A stretch of 38,308 nucleotides of DNA from positions 1 to 38,308 of the forward strand of contig CAIMZS010000171.1 of NCBI GenBank assembly GCA_903846015.1. Reading direction: 5' to 3'. Made by a program: the position numbers and the translations under genes. The DNA is from an uncultured Anaerolineae bacterium. GTDB taxonomy: Bacteria; Chloroflexota; Anaerolineae; Anaerolineales; Villigracilaceae. This document shows, piece by piece, positions 1-7,456 of the stretch (the stretch's first letter is position 1; the number at the start of each line of letters is the position of its first letter). The notes below the pieces were generated by a model. It saw only the letters and a program-made list of their open reading frames with translations. It was not told where the DNA came from and did no database searches.

Positions 1-479
1 GGTGGCAGGCCAAAAACTGCAAGAGCAGAATTAATCTTTTGTTCTTTAACGTTTTCAGCAGCCCCGGAAAAATTCTTGCGTTTTTCAGATGTATCCTTCC
101 ATAATTCTACGGGAGCGAATACTCGCATCTTATCCCAGTGTTTTGAATTTAAATTGGTGTTTTCGTAAGCATACATTGCTTCTCGTGACGACAGTGGGAA
201 AAAACCATTTTTACCCGCTGTCTCTAACGCGATTTGGAGACTTTTAATTAATTTTTCGTTCTGTTTATCTTTATCTTCTTCTGGTCTAAATAACGCGAAT
301 TCTTTCACAAAAAAATAAAGAAATGCAGCTCCAAAAAAATTAGTAAATAACCCAAGTAATAATGAATGAATATCGCCAGTTGGATACACAAATGTCGCTA
401 AGAGCAAACTAATTGTCGCTAATAATAGGACAATTATATAAACTAGCCATCCGTGTCGCCTAAATAGATCTTTGTTCAT
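1..479 (-). CDS. Two-helix membrane protein, C-terminus cut by window edge
   Basis: The frame is open from an ATG at 479 to the window edge, about 159 residues, with no stop. The product begins MNKDLFRRHGWLVYIIV and has two hydrophobic helices (about residues 12-32 and 40-60). A charged linker rich in E, D and K follows (EEDKDKQNEK), then a soluble part containing FFPLSSREAMYAYE. The double-helix anchor followed by a cytosolic domain is a common plan for membrane-bound sensors and effectors, but I do not recognise the family. It lies in the AT-rich accessory region, transcribed in the same direction as the next gene. A GGGGGGTCAC stretch directly before the ATG may supply a weak ribosome binding site. 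Confidence 0.7.
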   Translation of the reverse strand, partial: MNKDLFRRHGWLVYIIVLLLATISLLLATFVYPTGDIHSLLLGLFTNFFGAAFLYFFVKEFALFRPEEDKDKQNEKLIKSLQIALETAGKNGFFPLSSREAMYAYENTNLNSKHWDKMRVFAPVELWKDTSEKRKNFSGAAENVKEQKINSALAVFGLP

Positions 480-601
480 GTGACCCCCCTTAGGAAAATG
501 AGATATTTAGCCATTTTCGTTACCTTTATTGCATGATTGAAGTTTACCAACTCAGGATAATTCTACCACTCTTGGCACATCTGCATTGTTTGACCTGTAA
601 T

Positions 602-650
602 GATCAATGACAAGAGTTCCCATTTGGTGCGGAAATTCTTGTCATTGATC
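602..650. repeat. 14-bp perfect inverted repeat, 21-nt loop
   Basis: GATCAATGACAAGA (602-615) is matched exactly by its reverse complement at 637-650. It sits 11 bp beyond the stop of the membrane protein at 662-1783. No T-run follows on the minus strand, so it is not a classic intrinsic terminator. It could be a Rho-type 3' end, a protein-binding site or a small palindromic repeat. Confidence 0.7.
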
Positions 651-661
651 TGATATTTGTA

Positions 662-1783
662 TTACTGGCTGCCTTCGTACTTTTCCTGCATATCGGCCAA
701 CAAAGCGGTCGATATTTCATCCGGTCGTACTTCGCGTCTAAATTTTTGAGAGAGCTTGACGCAGAACTCTTTTGGCTGCTGGAACGGACTTGAGTCAAGA
801 TCGTTCAGGATTTCATTGAGCATGTAGGCTTTCACTCGCATGATGGTTGGGCGCAGGGTATTTTCCTTGATGCCCAAAATGCCGCCCGACTCCAATCGTT
901 CTTGAATATCAGCCGGACGGATGTTCAGGAGATCAGATCCGGAGTTTTCCGCACAGACCGCTTCCATGGCCTGCCTGACGTACTTCGTGATATCTCCTGA
1001 AGGCTGAATGACAGTGATCTGCGGCGAATTCAACCGCGGAAGATGTGGAGCTTGCTGGATCATCTTCTTCTGCAAAACGTTGGCTGTATTTACCCTATTG
1101 GAAACATACGTGCGGAATGCGGCCTGGAAATCTTGCATCCATTCTTCTCTAATCCGGTCATATTCGGCGCTGCGCTTCTGGTTCTCTTTGTAGACCCAGC
1201 CGAGATAGTAACCGGAGATACGCGCCGCCGGATACAGAACCAGGACCGGCAGAACGGCGATGGCGAGCAGCACAATGCTCTTTACGACCGTTTCAGTGGT
1301 TGTTCCGGATGGAATGATCTGGAAATACAGCAGGCCCCTGAAAATGCCCGCTGTAGCCGCTGTGATGCCGGCTGCCCAGTGGCTTGTGCTGTCCGTGAAA
1401 GGATGATCGTCTGTTTCGCCCTTGGCCAGGCCAGTGGATGTGAGCGTGAAGTCAATGCCCATCACCGCTGCCAGGGCGAAGATACCCGCTACAAACATCA
1501 CCGCGGGATTGGTGATCGCAACGCCAAATTCTTTTGCCAGGACTTCAAGCTCCAGGAAATAGAAGACGGTGCCGGTGGCTCCGGCAGTCGTCATGTTGAT
1601 CGCCACGGTCGATACGTGCGCGACAATGGCTTTACTGCCGATATCTTTGTTGGTGGCGGGAACATACGAGCGAAGGGGGTGAGTAAGTTTATATTCGTTC
1701 TCAAAAGCTTTGATGTACTTATCTCGCTGACCGATTTCCAGGTCAGTTGCTTCAAGCAGGCTATTTCCGAAATCATTTGTCAT
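662..1783 (-). CDS. Four-helix membrane protein of unknown function
   Basis: 373 residues, no recognised family. Four hydrophobic segments lie at roughly residues 50-80, 92-112, 132-155 and 166-195. Charged, probably cytosolic stretches follow: a coiled-coil-like part with ENQKRSAEYDRIREEW and a C-terminal part of about 120 residues with no hydrophobic helix. The start at 1783 (MTNDFGNSLL) is preceded by a GAGAG-rich stretch that could serve as a weak ribosome binding site. A 313-codon open frame on the opposite strand (1043-1984) is a shadow of this gene. It lies between the edge gene and a toxin-antitoxin pair in a probable integrated island, so a role in element biology or defence is possible but unproven. 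Confidence 0.75.
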   Translation of the reverse strand: MTNDFGNSLLEATDLEIGQRDKYIKAFENEYKLTHPLRSYVPATNKDIGSKAIVAHVSTVAINMTTAGATGTVFYFLELEVLAKEFGVAITNPAVMFVAGIFALAAVMGIDFTLTSTGLAKGETDDHPFTDSTSHWAAGITAATAGIFRGLLYFQIIPSGTTTETVVKSIVLLAIAVLPVLVLYPAARISGYYLGWVYKENQKRSAEYDRIREEWMQDFQAAFRTYVSNRVNTANVLQKKMIQQAPHLPRLNSPQITVIQPSGDITKYVRQAMEAVCAENSGSDLLNIRPADIQERLESGGILGIKENTLRPTIMRVKAYMLNEILNDLDSSPFQQPKEFCVKLSQKFRREVRPDEISTALLADMQEKYEGSQ

Positions 1784-1968
1784 TTATTCTCTCTAAACTC
1801 AGGTCGAAATTCCTTTACGTACTTGCAGTTTTCGAGTGGCTTATCGAAGTTATTGCTCGTTTCCTTCCCGGTTTCTTTTGAAAATGTTTATTTGCTGGAA
1901 TACTTGATCCTATTTTACGCCATAATTAGCACATACGTTCTTCTATTTACTGCTTTATTTTATAACAA

Positions 1969-2008
1969 AAACTCGGAAATCTGATACCAATTTCAGAATT
2001 CCGAGTTT
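1969..2008 (-). terminator. Terminator after the toxin-antitoxin pair
   Basis: AAACTCGGAA (1969-1978) pairs with TTCCGAGTTT (1999-2008), and TCTGA/TCAGA extends the stem inward past one mismatch; the loop is 8 nt. Read on the minus strand, the hairpin is followed by TTTTTGTTAT and lies 44 nt past the toxin stop, as expected for an intrinsic terminator. Confidence 0.75.
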
Positions 2009-2051
2009 ATTTGAAGTAAGGTTTCAAGTTCTACTAATTCAGGAAGGTTAC

Positions 2052-2495
2052 CTAGATTTCTGTTAAGTTACGAATCCATGTCAGTTCAATGTCTCGGCAG
2101 CGATTGACTAGGCGGGTATCGGCGGTCCAGAGCTCAGCGCTCAAGCTTTCTGCAACCGATAGGTACATTGCGTCATAGGCTTTTGCCTGATTCAGTCTTC
2201 CCGCCCAATGTAATGCTCTTGCGCTTAAATCAGCACCTTCGTTGATATATGCCAGGCGAAATGAACTCAGAATATTGATCGCATTTTCAGCATCTGAATC
2301 TGTGATCAACTTTTGGGAAACATAGGTACGTAAGATAGAAGTTGTTTCGCTCCACCATAATCTGGGTGCAAATAGTTCGATCTCTTCGGTTTTTGTCCAT
2401 TCCCAAAACTTTTCGAGTTTATCGTGAAGTTCTTCATTGGGTGCGCCGATAACAGAATAGATCGCAATATTTGCATCAACGATGATAGATGTCAT
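2052..2495 (-). CDS. vapC: PIN-domain toxin (VapC-like RNase)
   Basis: 147 residues with the PIN-domain acidic set: D7 in the opening IIVDANI strand, E50 in LWWSETTSIL, D108 in AKAYDAMYL and D126 in LWTADTRL. These residues bind the metal used for RNA cleavage in VapC toxins, which typically cut initiator tRNA or rRNA; the target cannot be read from sequence. The start overlaps the end of the upstream antitoxin gene by 20 bp, the usual translationally coupled order (antitoxin first). Its length fits the family, and the acidic set looks complete, so the toxin should be active. Presence in the island suggests a stabilising role. Confidence 0.9.
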   Translation of the reverse strand: MTSIIVDANIAIYSVIGAPNEELHDKLEKFWEWTKTEEIELFAPRLWWSETTSILRTYVSQKLITDSDAENAINILSSFRLAYINEGADLSARALHWAGRLNQAKAYDAMYLSVAESLSAELWTADTRLVNRCRDIELTWIRNLTEI

Positions 2496-2763
2496 CTGTC
2501 CTCTCGTTGCGCACCTGATCTAAAATCTCAACAGCATCGGGAATGGGGCGGTTAAGATTGTGACTGGCGATACGCTTACGAAGCTGTGCTGCGCTTTCCA
2601 GAGCTTTTGCGCGAATTTGCTTGGTCTCATTGTCGCTTGACATCCATAAATCCAGGGCTTCACGCACAAGATCACTAATACTGCGTCCCGTTTGTTTTGC
2701 TCTGATTGCCAGCACTCTGCGCTGACTGGAATCTAAAATAACATGCACTCGCTCACTGGTCAT
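2476..2763 (-). CDS. vapB: Ribbon-helix-helix antitoxin (VapB/CopG-like)
   Basis: 95 residues. The N-terminal half has the ribbon-helix-helix pattern: a beta strand (ERVHVILDSSQ), a helix with RRVLAIRAKQTG, then RSISDLVREALDLWM. The C-terminal 45 residues are charged and would wrap the partner toxin. The start at 2763 follows AGGAGCGACAA, a good ribosome binding site. It overlaps the PIN gene by 20 bp and precedes it. By family knowledge it should neutralise the toxin and repress the operon by binding its own promoter upstream of 2763. The subfamily assignment is less sure than the module assignment. Confidence 0.82.
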   Translation of the reverse strand: MTSERVHVILDSSQRRVLAIRAKQTGRSISDLVREALDLWMSSDNETKQIRAKALESAAQLRKRIASHNLNRPIPDAVEILDQVRNERTDDIYHR

Positions 2764-2894
2764 TTGTCGCTCCTTTCAGTGTTAATTATATCACCCATTA
2801 CACACCTAATACACACCTCTGGGATGATGCTATCCTGAGCTTTCCTTACGAATAACTCATAAACCTTACTGGTAGGGCAACCCCTTTTCGGAAC

Positions 2895-3833
2895 CTATCT
2901 GTTGATTTCAACCCTAAAAGGCAACGCTTTCTTAGGCAAAGTTGGATAGTGGTATATTCTTTGATCCTGATAACTTGAGGATTTTACAACGTTTGAAAAC
3001 ACTTCATAGAATTGATGTTTCGTCATTTCGAATGTGCCAAGTGGAGTTATGATGCGAAATCTATCTTGCATTTCAAGAGGTTCGATAATATCCGCCTTAA
3101 AACATAACTTGGTAAATTTATATTCGACTATATGAGATTCGCTTATGGAAATGGTTTCTTTAGGTTTGCGAGAATCCAAAATACTAATCATCTTAGATCC
3201 GGTGTTCGGGAGATTGTTAAAATCCTTTCCGCCTGCAAGTTGTTGAAAATCTGCCCAAATTGAACTGTAGATTGAACGATATTTATCTTGGAAATAACCA
3301 ATAATTTCTGGATTCGCACCATTGGATTGCCAGTTTGGCTTAGGCAAATAGAAATAATTACAAGGATGAATATTGCGAACCATTCTACGAACAAGCTCAT
3401 TGTGGTTCCAATGGAGATAATCAACGTTTTTATCTTTAACGTTGAGAATGTGAGCAACATGCCAACCTGCATGATTGATACTATCTGGCAATTTTATATC
3501 AAAGATGTGACATGGTGTCGATTCGATAAAACCATTAAAATCCGAATATCTGTACAAATGGTTGTTAAACAATTGGTAATGGATCCACCAGGATGGCGTA
3601 TTATCTGCCCAGCGTATCCTGTCATTTCCTAAAGTTTGAACAGTGTGCCCCCGATCTTGTATTTTGATGTATCGCAGGAGAAATAGCGGATCCTGCGAGT
3701 TCAGATAGGTATAAAGTCGATGGTGAAATTCTTCTACGATTGTCGGGTCAGGTAAAAGAAAGCGCACCCATCCTTCAAATAAATCGTTTAAGGTTAAAGT
3801 GAATTTAGCGGGGGCAGATTTGATTGAAGGCAT
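2895..3833 (-). CDS. Unrecognised 312-residue protein with His/Asn/Cys core
   Basis: No family recognised. The central part has a dense set of candidate catalytic or metal-binding residues: HAGWHVAHILNV (about 141-152), LHWNHNELVRRM and RNIHPCNYFYLPK. A WH.AHI then NH then HPCN order is reminiscent of beta-beta-alpha (HNH-type) nucleases, but this is only a pattern impression. The N-terminal third is rich in aromatics; the C-terminal third has strand-like segments (RFRIITPLGTFEM). There is no signal peptide or membrane helix. It lies between the toxin-antitoxin pair and the integrase, on the same strand as the toxin-antitoxin genes. No strong ribosome binding site precedes the start at 3833. 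Confidence 0.72.
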   Translation of the reverse strand: MPSIKSAPAKFTLTLNDLFEGWVRFLLPDPTIVEEFHHRLYTYLNSQDPLFLLRYIKIQDRGHTVQTLGNDRIRWADNTPSWWIHYQLFNNHLYRYSDFNGFIESTPCHIFDIKLPDSINHAGWHVAHILNVKDKNVDYLHWNHNELVRRMVRNIHPCNYFYLPKPNWQSNGANPEIIGYFQDKYRSIYSSIWADFQQLAGGKDFNNLPNTGSKMISILDSRKPKETISISESHIVEYKFTKLCFKADIIEPLEMQDRFRIITPLGTFEMTKHQFYEVFSNVVKSSSYQDQRIYHYPTLPKKALPFRVEINR

Positions 3834-4609
3834 GCTGATTCCAGTGGGTGAAGAAAGGTAATGAATTCGCCTTGAGTAATCTTACATCAAATACGCATTT
3901 ATGATGCCTGAGATGTGGATTATTGTTCTTACGCCCTCCTCGGATGATTTGATTGAGGCAAATAATCGGCAAAGATATCTTAAACTCTGGTTATTGGCGA
4001 TATTCACGGTTTGTTATGTAGAGTTACAAGCCTTGCTGGAAATAGTCCCCAATGTATTTATATTCTCTAGAATTAGGTTGAAATCCTGAAACTTATGTTC
4101 TATAATAGAGATGCTATTTACGCTAGATACTCCTAGAAGCTCCGATGATTGCGCTAGAGGTAGGCGGGTAAAGGTAATTCGACGCAAACCTAAATCAAAT
4201 TGAGCAACGCCGTTTTCAGGCACTCAATGAATAGGCATTCGGAGTTGGAATTGATGCGTATGGCGGATTCGCTGTCTGGCACCTTAACAACTCAATGGAT
4301 AGAGCATTATGGATTGCCTTTCTTTGAACCTGAACCAATTGTCAAAGGAGATAAGAAATGGCACATCGAGGTAAAAACGAAGGGTCTATATCAAAACGTG
4401 AGAATGGCTTATACCGGGCCCAAGTAACAATCATCTCACATCTTGGTAACCCATCCAATCAATCGATTTCAATCAAGCTTTCGAGACTGTTTACTTTTCG
4501 TCCAGATAATCCATTGAGTGCTAAAATCAGGTGTAACACTTGCACCTTACCAACTCAGTGGACTATAAGCTTGCCTTTCCTTGGATTCTCGTGGTAAAAG
4601 GAGTCAGGA
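3834..4609. other. Gene-poor spacer with integrase-start relic
   Basis: No convincing intact gene lies between the 312-residue protein and the integrase. The left two thirds are AT-rich and hold only short open frames without ribosome binding sites. One minus-strand frame (4014-4223) reads like protein (LRRITFTRLPLAQSSELLG) and might be a gene remnant. The right part (from 4280) is a diverged duplicate of the integrase upstream region and start, listed separately. Confidence 0.6.
4280..4597 (+). pseudogene. Truncated duplicate of the integrase 5' end
   Basis: An ATG at 4358 opens MAHRGKNEGSISKRENGLYR, which lines up with the intact integrase start MAKRRANSEGSIYKRPNGTW at 4610. The similarity extends upstream into noncoding DNA: CACCTTA.CAACTCA.TGGA, TTGCCTTTC.TTG and AAAGGAG before the ATG occur in both copies (4280 onward and 4543 onward). 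After about 25 codons the left copy diverges and the frame ends at 4597. I read it as the decayed start of a second, related integrase or a tandem duplication at the element end. It is not expected to be functional. Confidence 0.7.
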
Positions 4610-5761
4610 ATGGCAAAGAGACGCGCTAACAGTGAAGGATCGATCTACAAACGGCCAAATGGTACATGGTCTGTCCAGGCTACTCTGCAAGGCCATCGAT
4701 TGAGCGGAACTTTCAAAACGCAACGGGAGTGCCAGGAATGGTTAAAAAAGACCCGTGGTCAGATTGATGATGGCATGACGCTGGCAAGCACGAAAATAGG
4801 CTTTGGGGAATTTGTGACCAGCTGGTTGGCAAGCGCCAAAACATCCATGACAAACAGAACCTGGCTGCATTACGAACAGCTTATCCGAACCTATATTATC
4901 CCTAACCTCGGTGAAATCAAAATCCGGAGTTTGCGCCCAGAGCATATCCAGGCTTTCTACAATCGGTTGTTTGATGAGCAAATTGGGATCTACACTATCC
5001 GGAAAGTTCACGTCACACTCCACAGTGCCTTGCAACAAGCTGTTAAAACTGGCCTGCTCGGGCGCAATCCAGCCAGCTTCGCACAACCACCTAAAGCTCC
5101 CGCCGCAGAAATGGACATTCTGAATGAAACCCAGGTCAGCCAATTGTTGATTGCTGCTCAAGGTCATCGTTTGGAACCACTCATTCACCTGGCGGTAATT
5201 TCTGGGATGCGGCAAATGGAGTTACTTGGTCTGAAGTGGAACGATCTGGATTGGGACAGAAAGACACTTAAGATCGAGAGGCAGCTTCTCAGGCCAGAAG
5301 GTGATGGCGTCAAATTTTCGGGACCTAAAACTCGTTTTGGCAAACGCTCAATAGTATTAGGCTCAAAAACAATTGAGATCCTTCGCAAGCACTATGAACA
5401 CCAACATCAGGAACAAATATCAACGGGTGAGGCATGGAAGGAGTACGGATTGATGTTTACCACCAGAACTGGCTCACCATTCCACCCACGCAATCTGCTG
5501 CGCGATTTTAAAAAACTACTCCAAGCTGCAGGTCTTCCTGCCATACGCTTTCATGATCTGCGACATACTGCGGCTTCCATTCTTCTCAACCAGGGCATCC
5601 CGATAATTACAGTCTCCAGGCGATTAGGTCATGCAAGAGCTTCCATTACACTTGATGTCTACGGACATCTTATTTCGACTTCACAGAATGAAGTAGCGGA
5701 GTTAATCGACGACCTACTTTTACCCATCGCGGTGCAACTCGACAAGAAGGTTGAACGTTGA
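4610..5761 (+). CDS. int: Tyrosine recombinase / phage-type integrase
   Basis: 383 residues, normal for the family. The N-terminal part (about 1-60) is an arm-type DNA-binding domain with GSIYKRPNGTWSV. A SAM-like core-binding domain follows (about 65-150), then the catalytic domain. The catalytic Arg is in ISGMRQMELLGLKW, the HxxR pair in HDLRHTAASILL, the second His in RRLGHARASIT and the nucleophile Tyr in LDVYGHL. All look intact, so it should be active. An AAAGGAG ribosome binding site precedes the ATG. Its stop lies about 120 bp from the 3' end of tRNA-Val, the standard layout for an element that integrates into a tRNA 3' end. Confidence 0.95.
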   Translation: MAKRRANSEGSIYKRPNGTWSVQATLQGHRLSGTFKTQRECQEWLKKTRGQIDDGMTLASTKIGFGEFVTSWLASAKTSMTNRTWLHYEQLIRTYIIPNLGEIKIRSLRPEHIQAFYNRLFDEQIGIYTIRKVHVTLHSALQQAVKTGLLGRNPASFAQPPKAPAAEMDILNETQVSQLLIAAQGHRLEPLIHLAVISGMRQMELLGLKWNDLDWDRKTLKIERQLLRPEGDGVKFSGPKTRFGKRSIVLGSKTIEILRKHYEHQHQEQISTGEAWKEYGLMFTTRTGSPFHPRNLLRDFKKLLQAAGLPAIRFHDLRHTAASILLNQGIPIITVSRRLGHARASITLDVYGHLISTSQNEVAELIDDLLLPIAVQLDKKVER

Positions 5762-5850
5762 TTGTGAGAATGGTTGCAGCCAATTGCAGCAGATTATTCA
5801 CCAGTATTTCCTAGCACCGATTAATACCCCACATTTCGGCTATAAATAAT

Positions 5851-5876
5851 GAAAACCCCCACGGGTGGGGGTTTTC
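5851..5876. terminator. Bidirectional terminator between integrase and tRNA-Val
   Basis: GAAAACCCCCA pairs with TGGGGGTTTTC around a short CGGG loop. A T-rich arm is present in both directions, so it can end tRNA-Val transcription (minus) and integrase transcription (plus). Confidence 0.8.
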
Positions 5877-5879
5877 ATG

Positions 5880-5953
<74 letters not shown>

Positions 5954-5963
5954 AACGCCAAAC

Positions 5964-5991
5964 ATTATACACGATTTGAATTATATTTGAA
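5964..5991 (-). promoter_or_regulatory. Promoter of tRNA-Val
   Basis: On the minus strand TTCAAA (5991-5986), a 16-nt spacer and a perfect TATAAT (5969-5964) lie 10 nt before the tRNA 5' end. Confidence 0.65.
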
Positions 5992-6008
5992 TATAACTTG
6001 GAGCCAAA

Positions 6009-6689
6009 ATGAATTTAAACGGGATAACGACTTTTATTATTGTATTGGTGGGCTGGGTTTTCTCCCTCACGTTGCATGAATTTTCCCATGCCCTGGTCGC
6101 TTATCGCGGTGGTGATTTTACCGTGCGCGAAAAAGGTTATCTGACCTTCAACCCGCTCAAATACACCCACCCGGTGTATTCCATCCTGCTGCCCCTTATT
6201 TTTCTGCTCTTGGGGGGTATTGGTCTCCCTGGCGGCGCCGTTTACATCGAAACCTGGCGGTTGTATTCACGCAAATGGGTAAGCGCTGTTTCGCTGGCTG
6301 GACCGCTTTCGAATTTGCTGCTGGCCGTTATCATGGGAACTTTCCTGCGTTTTGCTCCGCTGACTGCCAGCGGCATCTGGCCCGCGCTTGCCTTTTTGGC
6401 GCTTTTGCAAGTGACCGCCGCGTTTTTCAACCTTCTGCCGGTCCCGCCTTTTGATGGCTACGGCGCCATCCGGCCGCACCTGAACCCTGAACTACGCGCC
6501 AAAATGGATGCTTTTGGACAGGTCTCCATGTTTGTGGTGTTCGCCATCTTCTGGTACTTTCCGATGGTCAGTGGTCTTTTCTGGAGCCTGGTGGGTTGGG
6601 TGGCCGGGTTGCTGGGTATTCCGCTTGACCTGGCTTTCTTGGGCCAGAGCTGGTTTATCCATGTTATGACGATCAAAACCGGCTTATAA
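6009..6689 (+). CDS. Site-2-protease-type M50 membrane metalloprotease
   Basis: 226 residues with several membrane helices (about 6-28, 58-76, 92-115, 124-142 and 168-205). The zinc-binding HEFSH (H23, E24, H27) is in the first helix. The third-ligand motif NLLPVPPFDG places D149 in a later helix. This is the minimal core of the M50 family, which cuts within membrane helices of substrates such as anti-sigma factors. There is no PDZ domain. The start follows TTGGAGCCAAA. It is divergent from tRNA-Val and convergent with the MazG-like gene, only 6 bp between the stops. The substrate is unknown. Confidence 0.9.
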   Translation: MNLNGITTFIIVLVGWVFSLTLHEFSHALVAYRGGDFTVREKGYLTFNPLKYTHPVYSILLPLIFLLLGGIGLPGGAVYIETWRLYSRKWVSAVSLAGPLSNLLLAVIMGTFLRFAPLTASGIWPALAFLALLQVTAAFFNLLPVPPFDGYGAIRPHLNPELRAKMDAFGQVSMFVVFAIFWYFPMVSGLFWSLVGWVAGLLGIPLDLAFLGQSWFIHVMTIKTGL

Positions 6690-6695
6690 ACCGAT

Positions 6696-7034
6696 TTAGC
6701 GATAATCGCCCTCGCCTTTGATCTTACCCCGCTCGAGACGGGAGAAAAGCTTTTCAAGGTTGGCTTGCGCCACTTCCTCGAGCGAAATATCCAGTTCGGT
6801 CGCGATCTGCGCCATGTACCACAATACATCGCCGAGCTCATATTTCAAGGCCTGTCGATCCTCTTCCGAGATTTTGCCTTCCTTATCGCGGAAAATCTTT
6901 TTGACCTTGCCGGCCAGTTCGCCGGCTTCGTTCACCAGTCCAAGCGTGGGATACACGATTGGGTGATCTGTGTGGATCAGACTCCACGTTTTGCGTGATT
7001 CACGCTGGTAAGTATCGAAATTATCCACTTTCAT
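6696..7034 (-). CDS. MazG-like nucleotide pyrophosphohydrolase
   Basis: 112 residues from the chosen start. The MazG fold shows as NEAGELAGK in the first helix and KYELGDVLWY in the second: the E..E and ExxD side chains that bind Mg2+ and the triphosphate. Members hydrolyse NTPs or dNTPs to monophosphate and pyrophosphate, often to remove damaged nucleotides. The frame is open up to 7160, but GGAGG sits 8 nt before the ATG at 7034 (MKVDNFDTYQ) and the extra residues upstream do not look like family sequence. It is a short single-domain form, unlike the two-domain E. coli MazG. Substrate unknown. Confidence 0.88.
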   Translation of the reverse strand: MKVDNFDTYQRESRKTWSLIHTDHPIVYPTLGLVNEAGELAGKVKKIFRDKEGKISEEDRQALKYELGDVLWYMAQIATELDISLEEVAQANLEKLFSRLERGKIKGEGDYR

Positions 7035-7456
7035 GACCATAGCCTCCGAATAAGAATGGCGCATTATACCAGCGCAATGCTGGCGTTTTGATTTAAATAA
7101 GGCAGGATACCCTGAATTAACGATAAAGTACGGCGCTTCATTTTGGATAACGGCACTCAAGAATTTTCGCTATTAGCAGATCCAATCGTCCAGGGTTGGC
7201 CTGCCCCCCAAAAAAACTTTCCTTCTTTTGGTTTTCAGCGTAACTATAGTTTTTCAGATAATGATTTTGCATGGCAGCGGCGATTTTCATTGCTTTTCCT
7301 CGCTAAACGACTGAAGTCGTTACTACAAATCCTAATTCTTTTTCTGAAGAGCTATTTTAGCGAGGTTAGATTATTTCAATTCGGGGTGCCAGGTGTACCA
7401 ATGGGTGATACGAGCCTGGCAAGTTTCAAAATATACTTGCGAGAAGGAGATCAGCC
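7035..7456. other. Intergenic region with nested palindromes
   Basis: No gene supported. It separates two divergent genes and must hold their promoters, though I see no strong consensus. Its main feature is the nested inverted repeat at 7298-7365, listed separately. Confidence 0.5.
7298..7365. repeat. Nested inverted repeat, REP-like
   Basis: CCTCGCTAAA (7298-7307) pairs with TTTAGCGAGG (7356-7365). Inside, AACGAC-TGAA-GTCGTT (7306-7321) forms a second hairpin with a tetraloop. There is no T-run, so it is not a terminator. The ACGACTGAAGTCGT core resembles short palindromic repeats found in many copies in some bacterial genomes; I see only one copy here. Confidence 0.6.

Noticed and set aside
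1043..1984. 313-codon frame on the plus strand
   Set aside because: It is antisense to the membrane-protein gene at 662-1783. It has no ribosome binding site, an odd composition and no family resemblance.
3901..4223. Short frames on both strands in the gap before the integrase
   Set aside because: No ribosome binding site or known family; too short and AT-rich to support as genes.
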